From assembly GCA_021787655.1 (NCBI GenBank), contig JAJYLM010000044.1, forward strand, positions 1 through 14,916: a stretch of 14,916 nt of DNA. The letters are read 5' to 3'. The position numbers and the translations under genes were made by a program. This document shows, piece by piece, positions 1 through 7,235 of the stretch (within the stretch, counting starts at the first letter, position 1; every line of letters starts with the position of its first letter). The notes beneath the pieces are model-generated. The model was not told where the DNA came from and did no database searches. It saw only the letters and a program-made list of their open reading frames with translations. The DNA is from a bacterium. Its GTDB lineage: Bacteria > JAMCPX01.

Positions 1-243
1 CATGCCCGGAAAAAGGACGCGCTTGCCATCGGGATGGTTACCGGCCTTGATCCCCGGGGACTGCTCAAAGTCACGGCAGAACACGATATCTCCATGTGCG
101 GTGTCGTCCCGGTCGCGATCATGCTGGTCAGCGCGCTCAAGCTCGGAGCAACGAAAGCAGAGCTCGTCGATTATGCGACCTCGGGCGAGGTGACGAAAGA
201 CTTTGACGAAGTTGTCGGGTACGCTGGTATCGTCGTCTCCTGA
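1..243 (+). CDS. amrB: AmmeMemoRadiSam system protein B (MEMO1 family), C-terminal part
   Basis: The reading frame is open from base 1 and ends at the TGA at 241-243, so this is the last 80 codons of a gene whose 5' end lies outside the window. The translated end carries the C-terminal MEMO-family pattern: an ARKKD-type segment, then ISMCG (a conserved Cys-Gly after a Met) followed by a hydrophobic helix, then ELVDYATSGEV and the closing VVGYAGIVVS strand. In this family the protein is related to class III extradiol dioxygenases and is usually encoded near an AMMECR1-domain protein and a radical SAM protein; its biochemical role in bacteria is poorly known. Those partner genes, if present, must lie to the left of the window. 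The ATG at base 34 is internal, not the start. The gene converges on hisIE with only 15 bases between the stops. Family assignment is fairly sure; the symbol is a family label. Confidence 0.85.
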   Translation, partial: HARKKDALAIGMVTGLDPRGLLKVTAEHDISMCGVVPVAIMLVSALKLGATKAELVDYATSGEVTKDFDEVVGYAGIVVS

Positions 244-258
244 TACCGTCCGGCCGTC

Positions 259-999
259 CTACGGCTTTCCCTGCTTGTTCCTCGATGCCTTTTCATCGAT
301 GCCAGAGATACCGAATCTGCGGGCGAGCTCATGGTAAACGCCGGTGACCGCTATGTCCCTGTATCCGAGCAGCACGAGCAGATGGAAGATCAGGTCTGCT
401 GCCTCATGGATCACATCGGCATCATTCTTCACCTTTCCCGCCTCTGCAACCTCCGATGCCTCTTCCGTTATCTTCGCATTGACGGCATCGACGCCTTTGT
501 CCATGAGCGATCGGACGTAGGATTTCGGCGGGGGATTCTGCTTGCGCTGCATGATGACGCCGTACACTGCATCGATAATGCCCGCATCACCGGCCTGCGG
601 GTTGCCGGCCGCAGTATCCCCGGCCGCAGTATCCATGGACCGGTCCTGTTCCACATCGATGATACCTCCGTCCCTGAATTCCGAATAAAAACAGCTCCTG
701 TGGCCCGTGTGGCACGCGTTCCCGGTCTGGAGGATCCTGACGAGGATCGTGTCCCGGTCGCAATCGTACCGGATCGATTTCAACTCCTGAAAGTGCCCCG
801 ATGTTTCACCCTTGAGCCACAGCTTCTGCCGTGACCGGGAATAGTAGTGTACCCTGCCGGTGGTAAGCGTCCTGCGGAGGGCATCCTCGTCCATGTACGC
901 AAGCATCAGAACTTCGTTCGTCCGATCATCCTGCGCAATGGCAGGGACGAGGCCCTTGTCGCCGAATTTTATGGTTTTGATAAACTCGTCGTTATTCAT
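259..999 (-). CDS. hisIE: Bifunctional phosphoribosyl-AMP cyclohydrolase / phosphoribosyl-ATP pyrophosphatase
   Basis: Cytoplasmic enzyme for steps 2 and 3 of histidine synthesis: it removes pyrophosphate from PR-ATP (HisE domain) and opens the adenine ring of PR-AMP (HisI domain). The HisI domain occupies roughly residues 1-115 of 246, with the metal-binding segment DCDRD at 79-83 (the usual form is DCDGD) and the zinc-type cysteines C80, C96 and C103 in the TGNACHTGHRSCF region. The HisE domain covers about 140-240, with KITEEASE at 176-183 and HEAADLIFH at 198-206, the helical acidic motif of the MazG-like fold. The linker between them contains a small tandem duplication (DTAAG twice). I chose the ATG at 997-999: a GGAGGG ribosome site sits just before it, and the frame then begins at the usual HisI N-terminus. 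An upstream TTG at 1032 would overlap hisF by 20 nt and lacks support. This is the last gene of the his operon, 13 nt after hisF. Confidence 0.96.
   Translation of the reverse strand: MNNDEFIKTIKFGDKGLVPAIAQDDRTNEVLMLAYMDEDALRRTLTTGRVHYYSRSRQKLWLKGETSGHFQELKSIRYDCDRDTILVRILQTGNACHTGHRSCFYSEFRDGGIIDVEQDRSMDTAAGDTAAGNPQAGDAGIIDAVYGVIMQRKQNPPPKSYVRSLMDKGVDAVNAKITEEASEVAEAGKVKNDADVIHEAADLIFHLLVLLGYRDIAVTGVYHELARRFGISGIDEKASRNKQGKP
606..634 (-). repeat. 15-bp tandem duplication in the hisIE linker
   Basis: Two copies of a 14-base unit (606-619 and 621-634) occur with a period of exactly 15 bases, differing only at the last base of the period. The duplication is in frame and encodes DTAAG twice in the linker joining the HisI and HisE domains. 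The surrounding linker residues (GNPQAGDAG) are similarly rich in Gly, Ala and Asp, as expected of a flexible tether that tolerates length change. Confidence 0.8.
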
Positions 1000-1012
1000 T
1001 ATCCCTCCATCC

Positions 1013-1780
1013 TCATACCGTTCTGACCGCAATACCCTGTCCGCGCAGGTATGCCTTCAGGTCCGGTATGGAAAGCTCCTTGAAATGAAAGAGGCTTGCG
1101 GCAAGGCATGCGTCTGCACCGCCCCTGGTAAATCCTTCATAAAAATGTTCCCTGCGTCCGGCACCGCCCGATGCAATGACGGGAATGCCGACCCGCTTCG
1201 ATATCTCTGAAGTGAGATCGATATCGTATCCCGATTTTGTTCCGTCCCTGTCGATGCTCGTGAGCAGAATTTCACCCGCCCCTGCCCTTTCCATGGCCAC
1301 GGCCCATTCCACAGCATCGATGCCCGTCGGTTTCCTGCCGCCGTAAATGTAAACCTCCCAGCTTCCCGGACCCGCTGCAACCCTCTTTGCATCGATGGCG
1401 ACCACGATACACTGGACGCCGAAACGGGATGACGCCTCATGGACAAACTCAGGCTTGAGAACCGCCTGGGTGTTGATCGATACCTTATCGGCCCCGGAGC
1501 GCAGCAGCAGCTTGATGTCGTCCAGAGTGTTGATCCCGCCGCCGACGGTCAGCGGCATAAAGACGGCATCCGCCGTTCTCTCCACTGCATCGATGAGTGT
1601 CGACCGCCGCTCCGCCGAAGCCGTAATATCGAGGAACACAAGTTCGTCGGCCCCTTCGCGGTCGTACGCCAGTGCGTTGTCGGCAGGATCCCCGGCATCT
1701 CTCAAAGCAACGAAGTTGATGCCTTTGACCACCCTGCCGTCCTTGATATCGAGACAGGGAATGATTCTCTTCGTCAGCAT
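1013..1780 (-). CDS. hisF: Imidazole glycerol phosphate synthase, cyclase subunit
   Basis: Cyclase subunit of IGP synthase. It uses ammonia delivered by HisH to convert PRFAR to imidazole glycerol phosphate and AICAR. The 255-residue length is typical of HisF. The two catalytic aspartates are exactly in place: D11 in IIPCLDIKDGRVVKG and D130 in VVAIDAKR. Other phosphate-binding and barrel motifs are visible, including LTVGGGI near 78-83, TSIDRDGTKSGYD in the second half of the barrel and the IASGGAG loop. The start overlaps the hisA stop by one base (TGATG), a typical translational coupling, and hisIE follows after 13 nt. Nothing is unusual about the gene, and identity is essentially certain. 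Confidence 0.98.
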   Translation of the reverse strand: MLTKRIIPCLDIKDGRVVKGINFVALRDAGDPADNALAYDREGADELVFLDITASAERRSTLIDAVERTADAVFMPLTVGGGINTLDDIKLLLRSGADKVSINTQAVLKPEFVHEASSRFGVQCIVVAIDAKRVAAGPGSWEVYIYGGRKPTGIDAVEWAVAMERAGAGEILLTSIDRDGTKSGYDIDLTSEISKRVGIPVIASGGAGRREHFYEGFTRGGADACLAASLFHFKELSIPDLKAYLRGQGIAVRTV

Positions 1781-2502
1781 CAGTCCGTCCCTTTCAGTGC
1801 GTCACGCAGAACGATGCTCCCCGTGTACAGCGCCCTGCCGATGATCACGCCGATGATATTCTTGTTCTTCATCTGACGCAGCTTCCTGATGTCGTCGAGC
1901 GTCGATACCCCCCCGGAAATGATGACGGGTTCGTGGATACCGTCGAGTGCCTCTTCTATCCTCTTCACGTCCAAACCGCTCAGGGTTCCGTCCTTGTAAA
2001 TATCGGTGATGATAAAGGCATGGATAGGGGCGGCACTGAATTGTTTTATGAATTCATACGGCCTGATCGTACTGGTTTCGGTCCATCCCTTGATCGCCAC
2101 GGCACCGGAGATAACGTCCACGCCGATGGATACCGTGCCCGGATACCGGTGTGCAAGCTCCGTCACTTCACCGGGACTCTCGTAGGCAAAGGTGGTTATG
2201 ACAACGGACCGAGCGCCCTGCCTGATATAATACTCCGCCATGTCCCTGCTCCGGATCCCGCCGCCAACCTGTACCGGCACCTTCACCGTGTGCAGGATAT
2301 CGGTAATACAGTCCCTGTTCACCGGGTTGCCGCTGACCGCGGCATCCAGATCGACGATGTGGAGCATCTGTGCTCCTTCCCGCTCCCACTTCACCGCCAT
2401 CTGCACAGGGTCATCCCCGTAGACATCGACACGGTTAAACGATCCCTGCCACAGCCGTACGCATTTGCCTGATTTAATATCGACCGCAGGTAGTATCTGC
2501 AT
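1780..2502 (-). CDS. hisA: Phosphoribosylformimino-5-aminoimidazole carboxamide ribotide isomerase
   Basis: Isomerase of the fourth step in histidine synthesis, converting ProFAR to PRFAR by an Amadori-type rearrangement. It is a half-barrel-duplicated TIM barrel paralogous to HisF. The 240-residue length is normal. Catalytic residues are visible: D8 in ILPAVDIKSGKCVRL and D129 in IGVDVISG, with VQVGGGIRS near 77-86 and VIISGGVSTLDD in the C-terminal half as phosphate-binding loops. The ATG is preceded by a GAGG ribosome site about six bases upstream. It starts one base after the hisH stop and its own stop overlaps the hisF start, so hisH-hisA-hisF is a tightly coupled unit. Trp-pathway dual function (PriA) is not suggested, since the genes around it are only his genes. 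Confidence 0.97.
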   Translation of the reverse strand: MQILPAVDIKSGKCVRLWQGSFNRVDVYGDDPVQMAVKWEREGAQMLHIVDLDAAVSGNPVNRDCITDILHTVKVPVQVGGGIRSRDMAEYYIRQGARSVVITTFAYESPGEVTELAHRYPGTVSIGVDVISGAVAIKGWTETSTIRPYEFIKQFSAAPIHAFIITDIYKDGTLSGLDVKRIEEALDGIHEPVIISGGVSTLDDIRKLRQMKNKNIIGVIIGRALYTGSIVLRDALKGTD

Positions 2503-2503
2503 A

Positions 2504-3124
2504 TCAACCTCTCTGCTGAATGAAATTTAAAAGCAGCCGCAGCCCGTTTTTCTGGCTTTTCTCGGGATGAAACTGCGTCGCCGCAACATTGTTTTTCTGG
2601 ATAACGCTCGCAAAGCCGATGCCGTAGTCGGTCACACCGACGGTCACGTCTTCGAGGGGAGCAGGATAATACGAGTGGACAAAATAAAAATTGCTCCCGT
2701 CCCCGATACCGTCGAACAGATAACTCTTCTTCGACACGGTCACCTGGTTCCATCCCATGTGCGGAATCTTCAGACCCCGGGGACCAAGCACTGCAGGATC
2801 GAATTTCCGTACGCTGCCCTTGATAATGCCCAGTCCTCTGATGCCCGGGTTTTCTTCACCGTCTTCAAACAGCATCTGCATGCCGAGACAGATACCGAGA
2901 AATGGCCGTCCCGCAGCGGCAACGCTGACGATCGCGTCCTCGATCCCGTAGTCCCGTATGTTCTTCATACCGTCACCGAACGCGCCGACACCGGGCAGAA
3001 TCAGCTTGTCCGCCTTTGCGATTGTCCCGGGATCATCGGATATACGCACCGGGGCGCCCAATGAGGTGAGTGCCTTTTCAACACTCCTGAGGTTTCCCAT
3101 GCCATAATCAACGATAACGATCAT
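2504..3124 (-). CDS. hisH: Imidazole glycerol phosphate synthase, glutamine amidotransferase subunit
   Basis: Class I glutamine amidotransferase subunit that hydrolyses glutamine and channels ammonia to HisF. The 206-residue protein shows the complete catalytic triad: nucleophile C79 in the GICLGMQ elbow, and H186 and E188 in FHPEKSQ. The N-terminal DYGMGNLRSV and the LPGVGAFGDGM oxyanion-region segment are typical of HisH. The start is the ATG at 3122-3124; only a weak purine-rich stretch precedes it. It lies 60 nt after hisB, the longest gap inside the operon, and is followed one base later by hisA. Identity is certain. Confidence 0.98.
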   Translation of the reverse strand: MIVIVDYGMGNLRSVEKALTSLGAPVRISDDPGTIAKADKLILPGVGAFGDGMKNIRDYGIEDAIVSVAAAGRPFLGICLGMQMLFEDGEENPGIRGLGIIKGSVRKFDPAVLGPRGLKIPHMGWNQVTVSKKSYLFDGIGDGSNFYFVHSYYPAPLEDVTVGVTDYGIGFASVIQKNNVAATQFHPEKSQKNGLRLLLNFIQQRG

Positions 3125-3155
3125 GTTCCATCCCTGTTCCTTCTCCTGATGACGG

Positions 3156-3183
3156 GTTCCGGAGCGTGCCGTGCCGCCGGAAA
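3156..3183 (-). other. Small inverted repeat in the hisB-hisH gap
   Basis: The 60-nt gap between hisB and hisH contains TTCCGG (3157-3162) and its exact complement CCGGAA (3177-3182), separated by 14 G+C-rich bases. In the minus-strand transcript this could fold into a short hairpin just after the hisB stop. There is no run of U after it, so it does not look like an intrinsic terminator; an intercistronic mRNA-stabilising or translation-tuning structure is possible, and chance is also possible. Confidence 0.3.
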
Positions 3184-3184
3184 C

Positions 3185-3763
3185 TCACAATACTCCCTTG
3201 GTACTCGGTATCTCGTTCGCTATCACTTTGACCGACTGCCGCAGAGCCCTGCCCAGTCCTTTAAAGCAGGATTCTATGATGTGGTGACCGTTGTCACCGT
3301 ACAGCATATTGACATGGAGCGTGAGCTGCGACCTGAACGCAAAGGCCTGGAAAAACACCTCGAACAACTCGGAATCCATCTCTCCGATCTTTTCCGGAAG
3401 CGATACGGGCCGGTAGACAAGAAACGGTCTTCCGCTGATGTCGATGACGACCTGCGACAGTGCCTCGTCCATGGGTGTCACCGCGTGTCCGAACCTGTGG
3501 ATCCCTGCCTTGTCGGAAAGCGCGCGTGCAACGGCCTCACCGATGCATATGCCGATGTCCTCGACCGTGTGATGAAAATCGACATTCACGTCCCCGGCAG
3601 CCTTCAGCGTCAAATCTACTTTGGAAAAGAACGAAAACAACTCGAGCATGTGATTGAGAAACCCGATGGGGCTCCTGATGTCGGCCTTTCCCGTACCATC
3701 GAGGTTTACCTCGACGCTGATCTCTGTTTCCTTCGTTTTCCTTTCGAACCTTCCCTGTCTCAT
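3185..3763 (-). CDS. hisB: Imidazoleglycerol-phosphate dehydratase
   Basis: Dehydrates imidazole glycerol phosphate to imidazole acetol phosphate, the step after HisHF. This is the monofunctional form (192 aa), without the N-terminal histidinol-phosphatase domain found in enterobacteria. The manganese-binding motifs of both half-repeats are present: HHTVED at residues 64-69 with HML at 38-40, and DNGHHIIES at 157-165 with E164. The C-terminus PSTKGVL is the characteristic end of the family. The ATG at 3761-3763 has a strong AAGGAG ribosome site. It is the first gene of the his block on this strand, 139 nt downstream of the racemase-like gene, with a structured leader between them. Confidence 0.98.
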   Translation of the reverse strand: MRQGRFERKTKETEISVEVNLDGTGKADIRSPIGFLNHMLELFSFFSKVDLTLKAAGDVNVDFHHTVEDIGICIGEAVARALSDKAGIHRFGHAVTPMDEALSQVVIDISGRPFLVYRPVSLPEKIGEMDSELFEVFFQAFAFRSQLTLHVNMLYGDNGHHIIESCFKGLGRALRQSVKVIANEIPSTKGVL

Positions 3764-3902
3764 AATGACTCCTTTGCGTTTATCTGCGGACGACTGTTGT
3801 ATAACAAATTAGTCCGCACATGGCGAGCGTCTGCACGACAGACGGTTCTGGAACAGGGCAATGACAAGCCCTCCGCATACGTTCCTGCCGTACGCTGCCC
3901 TG
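3764..3902 (-). promoter_or_regulatory. Structured 139-nt leader upstream of hisB
   Basis: This non-coding gap, read on the minus strand, contains two separate inverted-repeat structures before the hisB ribosome site. The first has an outer 9-bp stem (3852-3860 with 3896-3904, AACAGGGCA and its complement; it includes part of the upstream gene's stop codon) enclosing a 7-bp inner stem GCGUACG/CGUAUGC with one G-U pair. The second has a 7-bp stem (3785-3791 with 3812-3818) enclosing a 4-bp stem (3797-3800 with 3804-3807) around a 3-base loop. Neither is followed by a clear U-run, so an ordinary intrinsic terminator is not supported. I see no His-codon-rich leader peptide and no T-box core sequence. 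A promoter is expected if his is transcribed separately, but no convincing -35/-10 pair was found. Confidence 0.45.
3785..3818 (-). repeat. Nested inverted repeat close to the hisB start
   Basis: TGCGGAC (3785-3791) and GTCCGCA (3812-3818) are exact complements. Between them TTGT (3797-3800) and ACAA (3804-3807) are also complementary, with near-symmetric internal spacers of 5 and 4 bases and a 3-base ATA loop. The element ends about 20 nt before the hisB start codon, so it could be an RNA hairpin affecting translation or a dyad protein-binding site. Confidence 0.5.
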
Positions 3903-3904
3903 TT
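3852..3904 (-). repeat. Two-level inverted repeat at the end of the racemase-like gene
   Basis: AACAGGGCA at 3852-3860 is the exact complement of 3896-3904. Inside, adjacent to the 3896 arm, GCGUACG pairs with CGUAUGC in the minus-strand RNA (7 bp with one G-U) around a 7-base loop. The unpaired 3' side bulge is about 13 bases. The element begins at the stop codon of the upstream gene, the position of a terminator or attenuator, but it lacks a U-tract. Confidence 0.5.
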
Positions 3905-5060
3905 AAATAACGCCCTTTTTCCTGAATTCCTCGATCTGCTCATCGGAATACCCTGCCTCCCGCAGGATCCCGTTCGTATGTTCCCCGGGTCGCGGCGCCC
4001 GCTTCAAATCGTCGGACCGATCTTCTCCGTAGAACGGATTGCGTATGGTCAGCGATTTCCCGTTGTCCGTATCGACGTAATCGAACATCCCCCGGTATTG
4101 AATATGGGGATCGTTGAGTAATTCCTCAAGTGCATTCACAGGTTCGACGCACACGTCCTCGTCCTTGAAAAAATCAAGCCACTCCTGCCGTGTCCTTGTG
4201 AGAACAACCTCCTGCACCTCATGGTAAACACGCTTGAACTCTTCCCCTCGTGCAAGCTGCCCGTCGAGCAGGTCCATCCTGCCGATCATCTCCAGAAACC
4301 TGTTCCAGAATTTCGGTTCCAGTGCGCCGAGCGTCACGAACTTGCCGTCTTTCGTTGTGTACACGTTGTAACAGGGAATGCTGCCGGTCAGCTCCATATC
4401 GCCCCGGGTGAGGCCGCTTTCGAGGTACGGCAGGTACGGTGCCATAAAGCCGATCAGGCCGTCCACCATCGAAATATCGAGATAGATCCCTTTCCCCGTT
4501 TTCTGTTTATGAAAAAGCCCGAGCATAATTGCCCCGAATGCAGTGACGCTGCCGCCGGCGATATCCCCTACCTGGACACCGGGGATGACCGGCCTGTCTG
4601 CGGTACCGGTCACATTCAGCGTTCCTGCGACACCGATATAGTTCAGATCATGACCGGCTTTCCCTGCATACGGACCGTCTTTTCCATACCCGGACAGTGA
4701 ACAGTACACCAGCGCAGGATTCACTGCCCGGACAGCTTCATAGCCGACGCCGAGCTTGTCCATCACGCCCGGCCTGAAGCCCTCAACCACAACGTCGGCC
4801 TGACGGCACAGCTTCTTGAAAGCTTCGATCCCCTCCGGCATTTTAAGGTTGAGACGCATGCCTTTCTTGTCCCTGTTGAGTGACTCGAAGAGGTTGGCTG
4901 AACCATTGCCTGCCACGGACATCCAGCGAAGGTAGTCACCCTGTACAGTATCCTCAATCTTGATCACGTCGGCCCCGAGATCGGCAAGATAGAGGGTCAG
5001 CAGAGGGCCCGGGAGCAGCCGTGTCAGATCGAGGACGCGGATGCCGTGGAGCAGCTTCAT
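3903..5060 (-). CDS. CaiB/BaiF family (CoA-transferase family III) protein, alpha-methylacyl-CoA racemase-like
   Basis: A 385-residue member of the family III CoA-transferase fold. Features point to the alpha-methylacyl-CoA racemase branch: an N-terminal GIRVLDLTRLLPGP segment, NRDKKGMRLNLK at 62-73, VVVEGFRPGVMDKLGVG at 90-106, then GHDLNY at 136-141 and VGDIAGGSV at 165-172, and a PCYNVYTTKDGKFVTLGALEP motif region. In characterised racemases a His in the GHD(I/L)NY motif and an Asp about 30 residues later act as the base pair; here H137 and D166 fit. These enzymes invert the 2-methyl configuration of branched acyl-CoAs, whereas related transferases move CoA between carboxylic acids, so the substrate is open. 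The start overlaps the GT2 stop (ATGA), with GAGG upstream, so it is translated from the glycosyltransferase mRNA. Family is certain, racemase activity likely but not proven. Confidence 0.85.
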   Translation of the reverse strand: MKLLHGIRVLDLTRLLPGPLLTLYLADLGADVIKIEDTVQGDYLRWMSVAGNGSANLFESLNRDKKGMRLNLKMPEGIEAFKKLCRQADVVVEGFRPGVMDKLGVGYEAVRAVNPALVYCSLSGYGKDGPYAGKAGHDLNYIGVAGTLNVTGTADRPVIPGVQVGDIAGGSVTAFGAIMLGLFHKQKTGKGIYLDISMVDGLIGFMAPYLPYLESGLTRGDMELTGSIPCYNVYTTKDGKFVTLGALEPKFWNRFLEMIGRMDLLDGQLARGEEFKRVYHEVQEVVLTRTRQEWLDFFKDEDVCVEPVNALEELLNDPHIQYRGMFDYVDTDNGKSLTIRNPFYGEDRSDDLKRAPRPGEHTNGILREAGYSDEQIEEFRKKGVI

Positions 5061-5755
5061 ACCTTCAGCCTCATCATCAGCACTCGGACAAATGCCTCAA
5101 AAACAATGTTCCTCGACATCTTTGATTGCCCTGCCCGCCTGTCCTCGAAGATGATCGGTACTTCCCGGATGCTGTATCCCGCCTGTTTGATCCTGTATGC
5201 CATTTCGACCTGGAAACCGTAGCCGTCGGACTTCACCTGATCCAGATCGACCTTGTTCAGGGCCTCCACTCTGTAACACCTGAATCCTGCGGTAATATCG
5301 TTCACCCGCATACCGAGGATAGTCCGTGCGTACAGGTTTCCGGACTTGCTGATCAGCTTCCGCGAGAAACCCCAGTTCACGGTCCCACCGCCTTCGACGT
5401 ACCGGGATCCGATGACCAGCCCGTTCCCCTGCAGGTTTTCCAGCAGCCGGGGAAGGTCCGAAGGCTTATGAGAAAAATCCGCATCCATCTCGAACACGAC
5501 ATCGTATCCGCGTTCCCGGGCGTACCTGAACCCCTGATTATAGGCATTGCCCATGCCCATTTTCCCGGGCCGGTGCAGGACATGGATGGACGTGTTGGCG
5601 CCTGCAAGCGAGTCCGCGATGACCCCGGTCCCGTCAGGCGAGTTGTCGTCTATCACGAGGATCTCGGTGTCCGGGAGAGCGGCCAGCACCTCGCGGACGA
5701 CCTGTTCTATGTTTTCAGATTCATTGTACGTCGGAATAATGACCAGCGACTTCAT
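5057..5755 (-). CDS. GT2 polyprenol-phosphate mannosyltransferase (Dpm1-like)
   Basis: Cytoplasmic-face glycosyltransferase that moves a sugar from a nucleotide sugar to a polyprenyl phosphate, giving the lipid-linked donor used by GT39 enzymes. The 232-residue protein shows the GT-A family 2 landmarks: IIPTYNESENI at 6-16, VIDDNSPDGT at 34-43, the metal-binding DAD at 91-93 in FEMDADFSH, GSRYVEGG at 116-123, SDGYGFQVEM at 176-185 and the RRAGQSKMS motif near 206-214. These match soluble, single-domain dolichol-phosphate-mannose synthases such as the archaeal and human DPM1 types. No C-terminal membrane segments are present, so it must be peripheral or held by a partner. It starts by ATGA overlap within the GT39 gene end and stops by ATGA overlap with the racemase gene. 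Mannose is the likely sugar by family, but glucose or another hexose cannot be excluded. Confidence 0.92.
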   Translation of the reverse strand: MKSLVIIPTYNESENIEQVVREVLAALPDTEILVIDDNSPDGTGVIADSLAGANTSIHVLHRPGKMGMGNAYNQGFRYARERGYDVVFEMDADFSHKPSDLPRLLENLQGNGLVIGSRYVEGGGTVNWGFSRKLISKSGNLYARTILGMRVNDITAGFRCYRVEALNKVDLDQVKSDGYGFQVEMAYRIKQAGYSIREVPIIFEDRRAGQSKMSRNIVFEAFVRVLMMRLKV

Positions 5756-7227
5756 GGCCGGATAAATCCTTCAAACCCATAACACTCGTAGATATAAAAC
5801 GTCCTTGCATAATGACCGTACCGCTCGATGTTCAGCGGCGGCAGCTGCTTCCACGTTTTGCATTTGAAATGTTTCAGGGGATCGATCCTGAAGCTGTTAT
5901 CATTGATATACACGGCGTTCCACCCGTCGAGCCTTGAGGTGACATTATAGCCCCAGTCGTGATACGAATCGCCGGTTTTATTCGACGTATAAACCTGCGG
6001 CTGCCCGGGTGCATTGAAGGCGAGCTGGCTCGAGAGCTGGTATTTATGGGTAAACAGGAAGGTCGGTCCCTGCTTCTCGAGCGAATGATACGCGTCCATC
6101 ACTTCCCTGCCCGCAGCATGCCAGCCGTACAGATCATTGGTCAGGTCAGTGTCGGCGGGCTTGAGCGGAATCAGCGGATAGTACAACTGGATATGGATCA
6201 CCAGGGTGAACAGCAGTGCAAGCGCCCAGCCCGACCAGAGATACTTCCTGAACCACTTCTTGTGTATGTTCTCATACGAAACCTGGACCGCGAGGATCAC
6301 GCCGGGCAGGTAGCCCATCACTGCCCAGTTCGGCTTTGAGTCGACGATAAAGCTGACCGCAAAAAAGAACAGCAGCATGGGTGCGGCGAACGATGATAAA
6401 AACAGGAATCCCCTGTTCTCCCGGTGCCTGAACCCGTAGACGACGGCATACAGGATCAGGAAAAATACCAGGGGAGAGATAAATCCGATCTGTGACCCGA
6501 GAAAGGTGAAAAATTTAACAATGCTGAGATGGAAGTTGGGATTGCGCGATACAAGTTCGAACCCGAGCGACTCAAAGTGGTGCTGCACATTCCAGACGAT
6601 CACGGGTGAAAAGATAATCAGCGCGATGACCGCGGCAATATACGGCCTTCTGTCCCTGAACCACGCTCTGTCTTCCCGGGAAACCGCCATGAAGAGCAGT
6701 GCCGAAACGGGAACGAAGACCGAATGGTACTTGCTGAGCATGTCGAGGCCGAGAGCAACGCCCGCAGCATACCAGTAGTTTCCCCTGCCATCCAAAAAAA
6801 CCTTGATCAGAAAGTACATGGTCAGAAGCCAGAAGAACCCGAGCGGAGCATCCGGCAGCATCATCAGGCCGCCGACTGCATAGGCCGGAATTATGTTCAG
6901 GGCCAGCACTGCCAGGAACGCCTTCATCTTGTCATTCAATATCCTGCCGGCAATCAGCCAGACGAGCAGGGAATCGCCGATGGAGTACAGGAATGCCGAC
7001 ATCCTGACTGCAGGCGCTGTACTGCCCATCAGTTTCATCATCAGATAGTTCGACCATGCAACGAGCGGCGGATGTTCGTAGTAACTCAATGACAGGTGCC
7101 GGGCATATTGCCAGTAGTAAGCTTCGTCATCGCTGAGGTTGAGTGTGAAGATGAACACAAGCCTGATACAGACCAGTATTCCTATGGTCAGAAGAAAATA
7201 AACTGTAGCCTTTTTATTTTTATCCAT
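5752..7227 (-). CDS. GT39 family membrane glycosyltransferase (PMT_2/ArnT-like)
   Basis: Integral inner-membrane enzyme of 491 residues that would transfer a sugar from a polyprenyl-phosphate donor to a lipid, glycan or protein acceptor on the periplasmic side. A first membrane helix (about 9-29) is followed by the periplasmic loop with the DDE acidic motif (D33, D34, E35 in SDDEAYYW) and YYEHPPL at 49-55; in this family the loop Asp and the Glu of the second motif are catalytic or metal-binding. Further landmarks are MLPDAPL near 123-129, SKYH at 165-168 and DSKPNW near 296-301. About ten hydrophobic segments end near residue 350, followed by a soluble C-terminal domain of about 135 residues. 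It heads the GT39-GT2-racemase cassette, so its donor is probably made by the GT2 enzyme encoded next. There is no ribosome site before the ATG (see the promoter entry). Confidence 0.9.
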   Translation of the reverse strand: MDKNKKATVYFLLTIGILVCIRLVFIFTLNLSDDEAYYWQYARHLSLSYYEHPPLVAWSNYLMMKLMGSTAPAVRMSAFLYSIGDSLLVWLIAGRILNDKMKAFLAVLALNIIPAYAVGGLMMLPDAPLGFFWLLTMYFLIKVFLDGRGNYWYAAGVALGLDMLSKYHSVFVPVSALLFMAVSREDRAWFRDRRPYIAAVIALIIFSPVIVWNVQHHFESLGFELVSRNPNFHLSIVKFFTFLGSQIGFISPLVFFLILYAVVYGFRHRENRGFLFLSSFAAPMLLFFFAVSFIVDSKPNWAVMGYLPGVILAVQVSYENIHKKWFRKYLWSGWALALLFTLVIHIQLYYPLIPLKPADTDLTNDLYGWHAAGREVMDAYHSLEKQGPTFLFTHKYQLSSQLAFNAPGQPQVYTSNKTGDSYHDWGYNVTSRLDGWNAVYINDNSFRIDPLKHFKCKTWKQLPPLNIERYGHYARTFYIYECYGFEGFIRP

Positions 7228-7235
7228 AATTTATT

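Noticed and set aside
3764..3902. Classical his attenuator or T-box before hisB
   Set aside because: There is no short frame with a run of His codons, no T-box core sequence and no terminator with a U-run, although hairpins are present.
3149..3910. A 253-codon plus-strand frame opposite hisB and its leader
   Set aside because: It is the antisense shadow of hisB, which has a complete set of catalytic motifs; no ribosome site or domain supports it.
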